Shown here: in pieces, positions 45,570-54,826 of the stretch
Layout of the letters: every line of letters begins with the position of its first letter
Position numbering within the stretch: position 1 is the stretch's first letter
Origin: Roseovarius faecimaris
GTDB taxonomy: Bacteria; Pseudomonadota; Alphaproteobacteria; Rhodobacterales; Rhodobacteraceae
DNA: 64,000 nucleotides
Assembly (NCBI RefSeq): GCF_009762325.1
Contig: NZ_CP034348.1
Coordinates: 1,680,501-1,744,500 of the forward strand
Direction of reading: 5' to 3'
The notes under the pieces: generated by a model
Seen by the model: only the letters and a program-made list of their open reading frames with translations
The model's database searches: none
What the model was told of the DNA's origin: nothing
Made by a program: the position numbers and the translations under genes

Positions 45570-46769
45570 CTATTCTGCCGAAGGACGCCGCCGCAGAAGG
45601 CGCGGCCCGTAAAGCAGCGCAAAGCCGAGATATCCCGCCATCCACGCGCCCCCCGACAAAAGGTGCCAGAGCGCCGGATCGTCGCCAAGCGGCGCGATCA
45701 GCCGGAAGGTGAGGGCAGCGGGCATCGCCAGATAGATCATGACACTGCCCGCGCCGGCCGACAGCGCGGCGCCGGTATGGCCCAGAGTGGCGCGGGTCAT
45801 CACGGCGAGCGACATGGTGCCTATGGCCCCGATGGTCCAGACATGCAGGCTGGCCGCCGCGAGATGCGCCGCTTCTGTCAGGATCGCCAGCCCCAGCGCC
45901 AGCGCCCCAAGCGGGACGAAGAGATAGGCCAGGTGCAGCACCCAGACGAGCGGCTCGGACAGGGTGGCCCAGCCGCGCCAGCGCCTCAGGCGCAGCATGT
46001 GCAGTGCCCCGGTCATCGCCAGCAGCCCGCCACTCATAGCGCTTTCAGGCAGTACCACCCAGGCAGCAAGGGCGAGCACCAGGGCGAGCAGGCACAGCTT
46101 GTCGAAACTCTGCATCGGTGGGGCTGGAAGATGCTCGTGCCCGCGCTTGACCAGCCAGTTGCGGGTGAAGGAGGGCACCACTCGTCCGCCGATCACCGCA
46201 ATCAGAAAGATGCCCGCGCCCAGGCCCAGCCTGATCCCCGCGCCCGCCGCCGGAAATCTGTCCGAGGCCGCGTCGAGGTGAAACAGCGCATTGCCCGAAA
46301 GAAACGCGAGCAGAGCCGCCAGAACGATCAGGTTCTTCCAGTTGCGGCCCGTAACGATTTCGCGGGCGAGAAACAGTGCCAGCGCCAGGAGAAACCCGAG
46401 ATCTGCCAGCGCCACCCAGAGCGGCGGCCACAATCCCGCGCTGGACATGGCCAGCCGCCCGATGATCCAGAGCGATGACAGCGCAGCAAGCGGCCAGCCC
46501 ACGACCGGCAATGTCCCGGTCCAGTTGGGCACGGCCGTCAGCAGAAAACCGGCCACGACCGCCGACAGATAACCGAACAGAAACTCATGCGCATGCCAGG
46601 ACACCGGATCAAGCGCCAGAGGCAGGATGTCGGCACCGTTCAGCAGGCTCAGCCAGAGGCCCATGATGAGCCCGGCCCAGAGGGCGGCAAAGAGGAAAAA
46701 CGGGCGAAATCCAAAGCTGAACAGGGCCGGTCCGGTCCATTGGCGCGCGCGTTCGCTTGTGGTGGCCAT
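45570..46769 (-). CDS. nnrS: NnrS-family heme-copper membrane protein
   Basis: The 399-residue protein has about 12 membrane helices and NnrS signatures: FSFGFRPFFLFAALWAGL, SWHAHEFLFGYLSAVVAGFLLTAVPNWTG, GGRVVPSFTRNWL and MTRATLGHTGAALSAG. NnrS-type proteins limit NO toxicity in denitrifiers. I chose the ATG at 46769; a GTG at 46826 in frame would add 19 residues and would be almost at the predicted start of transcription. Confidence 0.9.
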   Translation of the reverse strand: MATTSERARQWTGPALFSFGFRPFFLFAALWAGLIMGLWLSLLNGADILPLALDPVSWHAHEFLFGYLSAVVAGFLLTAVPNWTGTLPVVGWPLAALSSLWIIGRLAMSSAGLWPPLWVALADLGFLLALALFLAREIVTGRNWKNLIVLAALLAFLSGNALFHLDAASDRFPAAGAGIRLGLGAGIFLIAVIGGRVVPSFTRNWLVKRGHEHLPAPPMQSFDKLCLLALVLALAAWVVLPESAMSGGLLAMTGALHMLRLRRWRGWATLSEPLVWVLHLAYLFVPLGALALGLAILTEAAHLAAASLHVWTIGAIGTMSLAVMTRATLGHTGAALSAGAGSVMIYLAMPAALTFRLIAPLGDDPALWHLLSGGAWMAGYLGFALLYGPRLLRRRPSAE

Positions 46770-46862
46770 CGGTCTGACCGGCTCCGTTGCTATTTTGGAC
46801 GGGCGGCCAGCCTTTTCGGTGGCCACTATGGGCCAAATCTATGCGCGGGCGGGGGCACAACC

Positions 46863-46876
46863 TTGACTTTGGTCAA
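46863..46876 (-). promoter_or_regulatory. Nnr/Dnr-type box of the nnrS promoter
   Basis: TTGACTTTGGTCAA (plus-strand reading) is a consensus match. For minus-strand transcription the predicted start is about 46828, with TAGATT around -13 to -8. This gives a 59-nt leader to the chosen nnrS ATG. Confidence 0.75.
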
Positions 46877-46942
46877 TGAACCGGCGCAATCGCCGGACTT
46901 TTTTTGCCAATGTCTTCGCCGGAGCTGTTCCATAAAACAAAA

Positions 46943-46973
46943 CCCCCGGAGGCGCGGGGTGCGCATCCGGGGG
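46943..46973 (-). terminator. rho-independent terminator of tmm
   Basis: CCCCCGGA (46943-46950) and TCCGGGGG (46966-46973) form an 8-bp GC-rich stem. On the minus strand the stem is followed by TTTTGTTTT. It lies about 30 bp after the tmm stop codon. Confidence 0.85.
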
Positions 46974-47000
46974 CGGCTGTGGTTGGTCAGGCCGACAGCA

Positions 47001-48344
47001 TCAAGTCTGCAGATAACTCTCCAGACTATCGTCCAGCGCATCCTTCCAGGGTGTGTGATGCGGCGGAGCCTCTTTGCCGGTCATCGGCGACGTGTAGCCG
47101 TGGTTGCGGAATTCCATGATCCCCTGCTTCTTGTGCTTCTTCCACTTGTAGAATTGCTGGCAAGCGGCTTCGACATCGAAGCTGGGATAATCCGTCTCGG
47201 CAATCAGTTCTTCGACATAGTCGCCCTGATAGCGGATGCAGGCGTAATCATCTTCCAGCGCGTCCTCGGCGGCCTCGCGCGCCTTCGGGTCGGCCTCCAT
47301 CGTGGCCTGATCGGGCAGGGCGATCTTGCCCATGATGCTGTCTCGCACCCACCAGGCTTGGGCATCGAACATGTTGAAGGTGAACCACTGGTCCTGCATG
47401 CCAAGGTAGTACATCTTGGGGTTCTTGTTCCAGACCACGCCCTTGTAGAGATCCGCGGCCGCCAGACGGTTCGCGGTTTTCAGGCGCAGATCGTCGGGCA
47501 GGAAGTTGAAGTGGTGCTTGTAGCCGGTGCACAGGATGATGGCATCGACGTCCTTGGTGGTGCCGTCCTTGAAATGCGCGGTGCGGCCTTCGACTTTGAC
47601 CAGGGCAGGGACCTCCTGCCAGTTGTCAGGCCATTTATAGCCCATGGGCGCTGTGCGGTGCGCCACAGTGATCGACTTGGCGCCATATTTCCAGCATTGC
47701 GAGCCGATATCTTCCGCCGAATAGGAGGTGCCCAGGATCAGGATGTCCTTGTCGGCAAACTCGCGGGCGTCGCGGAAATCATGAGCATGCAGGATGCGGC
47801 CGTTGAAGCTCTCGAAGCCGGGATAGTAGGGCACGTTCGGCGTGCTGAAATGGCCTGAGGCCACGATCACGTGGTCGAATTCTTCAGCGGTCTCAGCGTC
47901 ATTCTTGCTGTCGCGGGCGGTGACGGTGAATTTACCGGTCCCCTCGTCATAGCGCACATCGCGGACGACGTGGTTGAACTTGATCCAGTCGCGCACCCCG
48001 GCCTTCTCGACGCGGCCCTTGATATAGTCGAACAGCACGGCGCGGGGCGGGTAGCTGGCAATCTCCTTGCCGAAATGTTCGTCGAATGTGTAGTCGGCGA
48101 ACTCAAGCCCCTCCTTGGGGCCGTTCGACCACAGATAGCGATACATCGAGCAATGGCAGGGCTCGCCATCCTCATCGACGCCGGTGCGCCAGGTATAGTT
48201 CCAGAGACCACCCCAGTCGGACTGCTTCTCATAGCAGACGACTTCGGGGATATCCTCGCCCTTCTGCTTGGCCGACTGGAAGGCGCGCAATTGTGCCAGG
48301 CCCGAAGGTCCGGCTCCGATCACGGCAACGCGTTTATTGGACAT
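47001..48344 (-). CDS. tmm: trimethylamine monooxygenase (flavin monooxygenase family)
   Basis: The 447-residue enzyme converts trimethylamine to trimethylamine N-oxide using FAD and NADPH. The FAD site is [17 protein letters not shown], the NADPH site is [16 protein letters not shown], and the FMO fingerprint region is [17 protein letters not shown]. The C-terminal half ([19 protein letters not shown]) resembles bacterial Tmm. The ATG at 48344 follows GGGAGAATGATGAA; the longer frame upstream is not coding. The promoter has multiple ATTGGTTCA repeats and faces the substrate-binding-protein gene. Confidence 0.92.
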   Translation of the reverse strand: MSNKRVAVIGAGPSGLAQLRAFQSAKQKGEDIPEVVCYEKQSDWGGLWNYTWRTGVDEDGEPCHCSMYRYLWSNGPKEGLEFADYTFDEHFGKEIASYPPRAVLFDYIKGRVEKAGVRDWIKFNHVVRDVRYDEGTGKFTVTARDSKNDAETAEEFDHVIVASGHFSTPNVPYYPGFESFNGRILHAHDFRDAREFADKDILILGTSYSAEDIGSQCWKYGAKSITVAHRTAPMGYKWPDNWQEVPALVKVEGRTAHFKDGTTKDVDAIILCTGYKHHFNFLPDDLRLKTANRLAAADLYKGVVWNKNPKMYYLGMQDQWFTFNMFDAQAWWVRDSIMGKIALPDQATMEADPKAREAAEDALEDDYACIRYQGDYVEELIAETDYPSFDVEAACQQFYKWKKHKKQGIMEFRNHGYTSPMTGKEAPPHHTPWKDALDDSLESYLQT

Positions 48345-48361
48345 TTCATCATTCTCCCTTT

Positions 48362-48427
48362 TTGGTTCAACCAAATTGCAGTATTGGTTCAATTGGTTCA
48401 GTCCAGTAAACCAATGCCTGAACCAAT
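48362..48427. promoter_or_regulatory. ATTGGTTCA repeat operator between tmm and the binding-protein gene
   Basis: TTGGTTCAACCAA (48362-48374) is a perfect 13-bp palindrome. ATTGGTTCA occurs twice in direct tandem (48383-48391 and 48392-48400). TAAACCAAT (48407-48415) and TGAACCAAT (48419-48427) are inverted copies, the second exact. Similar half-sites lie upstream of the GntR gene. This is a likely binding array for that GntR protein. Confidence 0.7.
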
Positions 48428-48483
48428 ATGTCAAACAGAATCCGTATGCTGGACGGGTAATCTGGATCGGATAGACTGGCCGG

Positions 48484-49809
48484 ATGAGAGCAAAGGGCGA
48501 TTTTCTCATGTCATCTTCGAGCTTTGCACAACAAATGGCCATTCGTGGCGCGATGCCGCGCCTGTCGGTGGACATGAACAAAACGGTCAATATCGGCTTT
48601 CTTGCCCCCTTGTCCGGGCAGGCCGAATCCTGGGGGCTGCCCGGTTTACATGGCTGCCGCATCTGGGAAAGCTGGCTGAACAATGCCGGCGGGCTGCTTC
48701 TGAACGGGCGGCGCTATCCGATCCGTATTCACGCCTTTGACTGCGGCGATGACCCGGAGACGGCACGGGAAGGGGCGATTCATCTGGTGCAGACGCAGGA
48801 CGTGAAGCTGCTGATGATGCTGGGCGGTGACAGCTTTGCAGCGGCGGCTGATTACCTGACCGAGAACAAGATCCTGACCTCGACGCTGCTGCCATCGGAC
48901 CTGTCGCCCGATACGCGCTATCTGATTGCGCCGTCGGAGGTGCATCCGATTTATGTCGTGACCGGCGTGCAATGGCTGGCGCGGGAGCGTCCCGGGCTGA
49001 AAACGGTGGCATTGTGCAGCCAGACCGACGGCATGGGCCTGCCATCGCTGGCCAGTTATCGCGCGGCGTTCCACGCAGCGGGGCATGAGATCGTCCATCA
49101 GGTGCAATACCCCGCCGAGGGGGGCGATCCGGCGGTGATCGTGCAACCGATGCTGGATGCAAACCCCGACATCCTGTGCTGGTGCACCAGCTACACACCG
49201 ATGGTGCACGCGATGACCGAATATGCGTATGCCCAGGGCTTCAAGGGGCAGATCCTGTCCTGTACGCTGGACCACTATGACCGCTTGCTCGCGCGCACCT
49301 CGCCGGACTTCATGGAAGGGGTCATTTTCCAATTTCCCGATTTCGACGATCCGGCGCTGCGTGAAAAGGCGTTTTTCTTCAATCAACCCAATGTGTTCTA
49401 TGAGGAATATAATGCGCTTTACCCGCAAAGCTGGAGCGCGGTGAGCTGGGAATATGCCGCCATTCTCGACATCTGGCACGCCGCGGTCGACAAGGCCGGA
49501 ACGGTCAACCCGGTCTCGGTTCTGGCGGCGATGAAGCAGCTTGGCCATGTAACCCATGCCTTCGGCCCCGCAGACTGGTGGGGCGCGGATGTGTTTGGCA
49601 TCGACAACGCGCTGGTGGGGGATTGGCCGGTGGTCGAGGTGACACAGGGCAAGGCCCGGATCGTGTCCTTTGAATCGATCCCCGACTGGCTCGAACGGCA
49701 CAGTGACCTGTTGCGTCAGGAAATGGCGGCACTTGGGCAGATGTGGGATCAGCGGGTCGGGCGGAGCGATGCAACCCCGGCGCTGATTGCGCGCGAGCCT
49801 GCCGACTAG
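48484..49809 (+). CDS. branched-chain-type ABC substrate-binding protein without a signal peptide
   Basis: The 441-residue protein matches the type I periplasmic binding fold of urea/amide and branched-chain amino-acid ABC transporters: [47 protein letters not shown] and [17 protein letters not shown]. The N-terminus ([14 protein letters not shown]) has no hydrophobic signal segment, so export is unlikely; it may be a cytosolic ligand sensor. No permease or ATPase is adjacent. An alternative ATG at 48508 does not change this. It is divergent from tmm. Confidence 0.75.
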   Translation: MRAKGDFLMSSSSFAQQMAIRGAMPRLSVDMNKTVNIGFLAPLSGQAESWGLPGLHGCRIWESWLNNAGGLLLNGRRYPIRIHAFDCGDDPETAREGAIHLVQTQDVKLLMMLGGDSFAAAADYLTENKILTSTLLPSDLSPDTRYLIAPSEVHPIYVVTGVQWLARERPGLKTVALCSQTDGMGLPSLASYRAAFHAAGHEIVHQVQYPAEGGDPAVIVQPMLDANPDILCWCTSYTPMVHAMTEYAYAQGFKGQILSCTLDHYDRLLARTSPDFMEGVIFQFPDFDDPALREKAFFFNQPNVFYEEYNALYPQSWSAVSWEYAAILDIWHAAVDKAGTVNPVSVLAAMKQLGHVTHAFGPADWWGADVFGIDNALVGDWPVVEVTQGKARIVSFESIPDWLERHSDLLRQEMAALGQMWDQRVGRSDATPALIAREPAD

Positions 49810-49812
49810 GGC

Positions 49813-50541
49813 CTATTCATCCTGCAACAGCAGCTTCTGCTCTTCGATCAGGTGCAGCTTGATGAACTCCACCGCCGACGCCACATCCCGCGAACTGATC
49901 GCATTGAAAAGCGTGTTGTACCGCTTCTGGTAATCCTGAATGCGCTTGGGCGTGAGGTTGCGGCGGCGCAGCTTGGTGCGGAAGCTCTGCCGGTAGGTTT
50001 CGATTGTCAGCTTGTAGCAGGCGGCCAGCAACGGGTTGCCCGTGCCTTCGGCGATGCGCATGTAAAGCTGCTCTTCAAGGTCGATAAAGGCGTCGGTGTC
50101 GGTCTGGATCGCTTCGATCTCTGACAGGGTCTCCGACAGGGCGGTGATCTGGCGCGGGGTCATGTTGACCACGGCCAGCCGGACCATCTCGGGCTCCAAT
50201 ATGCCGCGCACGACAAGATGATTGAGCGGGCTTGTCTCTTCGGCCAGGCCATTCTCGGCCATGTTGGCAGGGGCAGAGGAGCGGTAGGTTACAAAGCTGC
50301 CGCTGCCGGGGCGGCGGCGGATCACGCCCTGGCTTTCAAGCACATCGAGCGCCTCGCGCACCGTGTTGCGCGCAACCCCCAATTCGGCGGACAGAGTGCG
50401 CTCTGACGGCAGGCGGGTATCGGTCGGGTATTCCTCGGCCTTGATCCGGGCAAACAGCGTGTCGATCACGATCTGCGCCGTGGCCCCGATGGGTTGCACC
50501 GCGAAAGGCGCGGTGTCCGATTTGCCGGTCTGCTTGTTCAT
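49813..50541 (-). CDS. GntR/FadR-family regulator (FCD domain)
   Basis: The 242-residue protein has a winged helix (LPSERTLSAELGVARNTVREALDVLESQGVIRRRPGSGSFV) and an all-helical FCD-type ligand domain (NHLVVRGILEPEMVRLAVVN, then FIDLEEQLYMRIAEGTGNPLLAACYKL). The ATG at 50541 follows ACGAGG. It lies between the binding-protein gene and the first MttB gene, and its promoter carries half-sites like those at tmm. It most likely controls the methylamine genes. The ligand is unknown. Confidence 0.88.
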   Translation of the reverse strand: MNKQTGKSDTAPFAVQPIGATAQIVIDTLFARIKAEEYPTDTRLPSERTLSAELGVARNTVREALDVLESQGVIRRRPGSGSFVTYRSSAPANMAENGLAEETSPLNHLVVRGILEPEMVRLAVVNMTPRQITALSETLSEIEAIQTDTDAFIDLEEQLYMRIAEGTGNPLLAACYKLTIETYRQSFRTKLRRRNLTPKRIQDYQKRYNTLFNAISSRDVASAVEFIKLHLIEEQKLLLQDE

Positions 50542-50592
50542 GTGCGCCTCGTGAAAGCTCGGATGCTCACTATACCAGTTTCCATCAAACCA

Positions 50593-50626
50593 GACCAATT
50601 TTTTCTCAAATCGGCGAAATTGGTTC
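50593..50626. promoter_or_regulatory. ATTGGTTC-type half-sites between the GntR and first MttB genes
   Basis: GACCAATT (50593-50600) and AAATTGGTTC (50617-50626) form an inverted pair of sites related to the tmm array. They lie in the divergent promoter of the GntR and MttB-family genes, consistent with autoregulation. Confidence 0.55.
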
Positions 50627-50699
50627 TTTTTCATGGTTGTTTCAACGGCTTTGACGACTCCCCTCATTCCCTCTAGCGTCATCGCAGAGGAGACCGCCC

Positions 50700-52220
50700 A
50701 TGGCACGACGACACGGCGGCAGGCAAGGCCGGGCCGAGGCAGGCCCGCCCCCGGCGAAGGATTACAGCAGGCTGCGCCACCCCTTCGCTCCGCAGCGGAT
50801 ATTTTCGGACGATGAGGTGACGGCGATCCATCAGGCGGCCCTGGAGGTGCTGCAGGAGCTGGGGCTGAAGGTGCTGTTGCCCGAGGCACGCCAGATTCTG
50901 GCCGATGCGGGTGCGCGGGTCAGCGACGAGATGGTCTATTTCGGGCGCGATATGGTCGAGGAGGCCCTGCGCACCGCTCCGAGGAGCTGGCGGGTGAACG
51001 CGCGGAACCCTGACCATAGCCATGTCTACGAGCCCGGCGCGCTGTTCTTTTCGGGGTCAGGCGGCTGCCCCAACGCGTCGGATGCGGTGCGTGGGCGCAG
51101 GCCGGGCGATCTGGAAAGCTATACCGATGCGCTGAAGCTACAGCAGCATTTCTCGGTCATTCACAAGTTTTCCCCCTCGGCCGAGCCGCAGGACGTGCCG
51201 GTGCCGCTCAGGCATTACGCGATGATCCGGGCGCAGATGGCCACCGGGGACAAGGCGCTTTTCGGTTATGCGCGGGGGCGTGCGCAGATCGAGGACACGT
51301 TTGAAATGGTGCGGCTCGGCATGGGGCTGAGCGACGAGGAGTTCCTCAATAACTCATGGTGCTCGACAGTGATCAACACCAACAGCCCGCGCATGATCGA
51401 CGCGCCTATGGCACAGGGGATCGTTGATTTTGCACGGGCGGGCCAGATGCTGATCATCACGCCGTTTTGCCTGGCAGGCGCCATGGCCCCGATCACCGTG
51501 GCGGGGGCGCTGACGCTGCAACATGCGGAATCCCTGGGGGCGATCACGCTGGCGCAGATGGCACGGCCCGGCGCACCGGTCAGCTATGGCGGCTTCGGCT
51601 CCAACGTGGATATGAAATCGGGTTCGCCCGCTTTCGGCACACCGGAGCATGTGAAGATGCAGCTTGGTTCGGGGCAACTGGCGCGGCATATCGGGCTGCC
51701 CTGGCGCTCGGCCGCGGGCTCGGCCTCGAATGTGGCGGATGCGCAGGGGGCCACGGAAAACATGATGGGCCTCTGGGGCGGGATGATGTCGGGCGCGACG
51801 CTGATCGTGCACTCGGGGGGCTGGCTCGAAGGCGGGCTCACCTTCGGCTATGAGAAGATGATCACCGATCTGGAAGGGGTGCAGATGATCGCGGATCTGT
51901 GCGCGCCCACCTCGGGTGCGGAGGCCGAGATCGGGATGGACGCCCTGCGCGATGTGGAGCCGGGTGGGCATTTCTTTGCAACCCAGCACACGATGGAACG
52001 CTATGACCAGGCGTTTTACAGCCCGCTTGTGGCCGATCTGAGCAATTTCGGCAGTTGGGAAGAGGCCGGTGCCGAGGATGCCGCCACGCGGGCGACGCGG
52101 GTCTGGCAGGGGATCCTGGCCGAGTACACACCGCCGCCGGGCTGCGACGAGGCGGTGGCGCGCATCGAGCAATTCATCGCCGACCGCAGCGCCGCGGGTG
52201 GTGCGCCGCCGATGGAGTGA
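50700..52220 (+). CDS. MttB-family methyltransferase without pyrrolysine
   Basis: The 506-residue protein is a full-length trimethylamine methyltransferase MttB-family member with no in-frame amber codon. Family features include IFSDDEVTAIHQAALEVLQELG, HKFSPSAEPQDVPVPLRHY and GGFGSNVDMKSGSPAFGTPEHVKM. Related non-pyrrolysine proteins demethylate quaternary amines such as glycine betaine through a corrinoid protein. No corrinoid protein is encoded nearby, so the methyl acceptor is unclear. It ends next to the convergent FAD-GcvT gene. Confidence 0.82.
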   Translation: MARRHGGRQGRAEAGPPPAKDYSRLRHPFAPQRIFSDDEVTAIHQAALEVLQELGLKVLLPEARQILADAGARVSDEMVYFGRDMVEEALRTAPRSWRVNARNPDHSHVYEPGALFFSGSGGCPNASDAVRGRRPGDLESYTDALKLQQHFSVIHKFSPSAEPQDVPVPLRHYAMIRAQMATGDKALFGYARGRAQIEDTFEMVRLGMGLSDEEFLNNSWCSTVINTNSPRMIDAPMAQGIVDFARAGQMLIITPFCLAGAMAPITVAGALTLQHAESLGAITLAQMARPGAPVSYGGFGSNVDMKSGSPAFGTPEHVKMQLGSGQLARHIGLPWRSAAGSASNVADAQGATENMMGLWGGMMSGATLIVHSGGWLEGGLTFGYEKMITDLEGVQMIADLCAPTSGAEAEIGMDALRDVEPGGHFFATQHTMERYDQAFYSPLVADLSNFGSWEEAGAEDAATRATRVWQGILAEYTPPPGCDEAVARIEQFIADRSAAGGAPPME

Positions 52221-54641
52221 TCAGCCGCGCGGCAGGGTCATACCCGGATCGTAAGGCGAGGGGGCGATGACACGGGCCGGGGTCAACGTGCCGATGATGT
52301 CGATTGCAAGGTCGGTGCCTTCGGCGCTCAGAGCGGCGTCAACAAAGGCGTAGGCGAGGTTCATGCCAACCCGGTGGCCGTAATCGCCAGATGTGACCGT
52401 GCCCACGACCTTGCCGTCCCGCATGACCGAAGCGCCGCCATGAGCCGGCGCGGTCTCGCCTTGCACATGCAGGGTCACGAGGCGCTTGTCAGGCTTTTCA
52501 GCCTGTCGCGCGAGCAGCGCGTCGCGCCCGATGAAATCGCCCTTGTCGAGCCTGACGAACCGCTCAAGTCCGGTCTCATAGGGGTCGAATTCGGTCAGGA
52601 TGTCCGATTTCCAGTGCAGGAACCCCTTTTCCAGACGCATCGCGTCAACCGCGCGCGCCCCGAAAAGCGTTAACCCATGTGCCTCGCCCGCCTTGCGCAG
52701 GGCCAGATAGGCGGCGTAGAGCTGCGCGTTCGGCACATGAATTTCATAGGCTAACTCCCCGGAAAAACTGACAGACATGACCGTGGCGGGGGCAATACCG
52801 ACGAAACATTCCCGCACGCTGAGCCAGGGAAACGCGTCGGCGGACCAGTCGGCGCGGCTGACCGTTTGCAGCACCGCGCGCGCCTTGGGACCAGCCAGTA
52901 CCAGAATGGTCTGATCGTTGGTGAGGCTGCGGATGTGCACGTCTTCATCGCTGCGCAGATGAAGGGTGAGCCAATCCATATCATGCTGTTCGGCGGCGGC
53001 GGCGGAGCCATACCAGACCCGCCCATCCGGCAGGTTGGCGATGGTGCATTCGCCCTTGAGCCGCCCATGATGATTGAGCAGATATCCCAAGCCCACGCGG
53101 CCTGGACGGCGCGGGACAGCGCCGCAGATCATCCGGTTCAGAAAGCTGTGGACGTCGCGGCCGGTCAGCTCAAAGCGGTTGAACCCGTTGACCTCTGCAA
53201 GGCCGACGCGGTTTTGTACCGCGGCGATCTCGGCTTTAACAACGTCGAATACCTCATTGAATTTGAACGAATGTGTTTCGTGAAAGTCAGGCGACGGTTT
53301 GATGTAATCCACCCGTTCCCAGCCATTGACCACGGTAAATTCCGCCCCCTCGGCCGCCATGATCGGGGTGAGGGGCGTGGTTTTGATCGGGCGGCCTGCG
53401 GGGCGGTGCTCATGCGGGAAGTGAAAGCGGAACTCGTTCTGGTAATCCTCGATGGCTTTCAGCGCGCACAGTTCCACATTGCCGTGCCCGGTGAAGCGGC
53501 GCGGATCGAGCACCCAGGTGTCATAACACGCCTCGCCATGCACGATCTGTTGCGCCAGAAGCCAGCCATGCCCGCCGCCTTCGCCAAGACCGGCGCGCAA
53601 GCCGATGATGCAAAACGCATTTCTCTTGCCCGGGATCGGCCCGACAAGGGGGGCGCCGTCGATCGTGTAGGTGATCGGGCCGTTGACGACGCGCTTGATG
53701 CCGACCTCCGTGAGGGCTGGCATCCGGGCAAACGCGCCTTCCAGCACATCCATCACGCGGTCAAGGTCATCGGGGCAGAGATCGTTGGAAAAATCGGGGC
53801 TGATCCCGTCCATCCCCCAGGTTTTGCAGTCTTGTTCGTAAAAGCCGACAAGCAGGCCGTTCTTTTCCTGCCGACAGTAATAGTCGGAGATCGGACAGCG
53901 GATGAGGGGCATTCGGTGGCCCGCCTCGACAATGGCGGGGATGTCCTCGGTCACGAAATACTGGTGCTCCATCGACATGACCGGGTGATGCACGCCCATC
54001 ATCGCGCCCACCTCATTGACGCGGTAGCCGCAGGCGTTCACCACCACTTCGCAGTCGATATCGCCCTGTGTGGTGTGCACGGTCCAGCTGTGGTCCTTGT
54101 GCTGCGTGAGGCCGGTGACAGCGGTGTTGCGATAGACCTCGGCCCCGGCGCGGCGGGCATGAAAGGCAAGCGCCTGACAGAGCTGGGCGGGATCGATATC
54201 GCCATCCTCGCCATCCCAGAGCCCGCCGACAAGGTTGTCGGTGCTGATCAGCGGGTGACGGCGGGCGCATTCTTCGGCGTCGATCACCTCATAGGTCACG
54301 CCCATGCCGCGCGCCATGGAGGAGAAATGCCGGTAGCCCTCCATCTGTGCCTCGGTATTGGCCAGCCTGATGCCGCCATCGCCGTGGTGATACCCGACCG
54401 GGTAATCCGGGTCGTCGCGGAGTTTTTTGTAGAGCGCGATGGAATGGGACTTGAGGCCGACCATGGTCTGGTTCATCCCGAAATTCGTCACCTGCGCCGC
54501 CGAATGCCAGGTGGTGCCCGAGGTCAGTTCGTCGCGCTCGACCAGGACGACATCGCTCCAGCCTTCCTGGGTGAGATGATAGAGCGTGGAGCAACCGGCA
54601 ATACCGCCGCCGATCACGACGCAACGGGTGGTGGATTTCAT
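52221..54641 (-). CDS. FAD-dependent dehydrogenase with GcvT domain (DMGDH/sarcosine dehydrogenase-like)
   Basis: The 806-residue protein has an N-terminal FAD-binding DAO domain (VVIGGGIAGCSTLYHLTQEGW, TSGTTWHSAAQV) to about residue 400 and a GcvT/aminomethyltransferase-like C-terminal half (FLNRMICGAVPRRPG, GYLLNHHGRLKGECTIA, KGDFIGRDALLARQ). Dimethylglycine and sarcosine dehydrogenases of this plan transfer one-carbon units to tetrahydrofolate. In this locus it could oxidise a demethylated amine. The ATG at 54641 is the natural start. It is divergent from the second MttB gene. Confidence 0.88.
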   Translation of the reverse strand: MKSTTRCVVIGGGIAGCSTLYHLTQEGWSDVVLVERDELTSGTTWHSAAQVTNFGMNQTMVGLKSHSIALYKKLRDDPDYPVGYHHGDGGIRLANTEAQMEGYRHFSSMARGMGVTYEVIDAEECARRHPLISTDNLVGGLWDGEDGDIDPAQLCQALAFHARRAGAEVYRNTAVTGLTQHKDHSWTVHTTQGDIDCEVVVNACGYRVNEVGAMMGVHHPVMSMEHQYFVTEDIPAIVEAGHRMPLIRCPISDYYCRQEKNGLLVGFYEQDCKTWGMDGISPDFSNDLCPDDLDRVMDVLEGAFARMPALTEVGIKRVVNGPITYTIDGAPLVGPIPGKRNAFCIIGLRAGLGEGGGHGWLLAQQIVHGEACYDTWVLDPRRFTGHGNVELCALKAIEDYQNEFRFHFPHEHRPAGRPIKTTPLTPIMAAEGAEFTVVNGWERVDYIKPSPDFHETHSFKFNEVFDVVKAEIAAVQNRVGLAEVNGFNRFELTGRDVHSFLNRMICGAVPRRPGRVGLGYLLNHHGRLKGECTIANLPDGRVWYGSAAAAEQHDMDWLTLHLRSDEDVHIRSLTNDQTILVLAGPKARAVLQTVSRADWSADAFPWLSVRECFVGIAPATVMSVSFSGELAYEIHVPNAQLYAAYLALRKAGEAHGLTLFGARAVDAMRLEKGFLHWKSDILTEFDPYETGLERFVRLDKGDFIGRDALLARQAEKPDKRLVTLHVQGETAPAHGGASVMRDGKVVGTVTSGDYGHRVGMNLAYAFVDAALSAEGTDLAIDIIGTLTPARVIAPSPYDPGMTLPRG

Positions 54642-54717
54642 GATGCGTGCCTCCTGCAAAGACCTGCGCCACATGACGGGATATGACCCGACAAGGTCAA
54701 CGGGCGAGGTGGATATA

Positions 54718-54728
54718 CGATAATATCG
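54718..54728. promoter_or_regulatory. palindrome between the FAD-GcvT and second MttB genes
   Basis: CGATAATATCG is an 11-bp perfect dyad (CGATA / TATCG around a central A) in the 185-bp divergent gap. It does not match the ATTGGTTCA sites, so a second regulator may act here. Confidence 0.4.
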
Positions 54729-54826
54729 AAACTTATCTGCGAGTTTGCAGGTTGCATCGCAATTTGCTTGCCATCACAGGGGGATGCGCCGCCTTATTTG
54801 CCCAAGATCCATGTCGGGAGGCAATG

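Noticed and set aside
52866..54686. A 606-codon plus-strand open frame opposite the FAD-GcvT gene
   Set aside because: The minus strand has clear FAD and GcvT motifs; the antisense frame lacks any.
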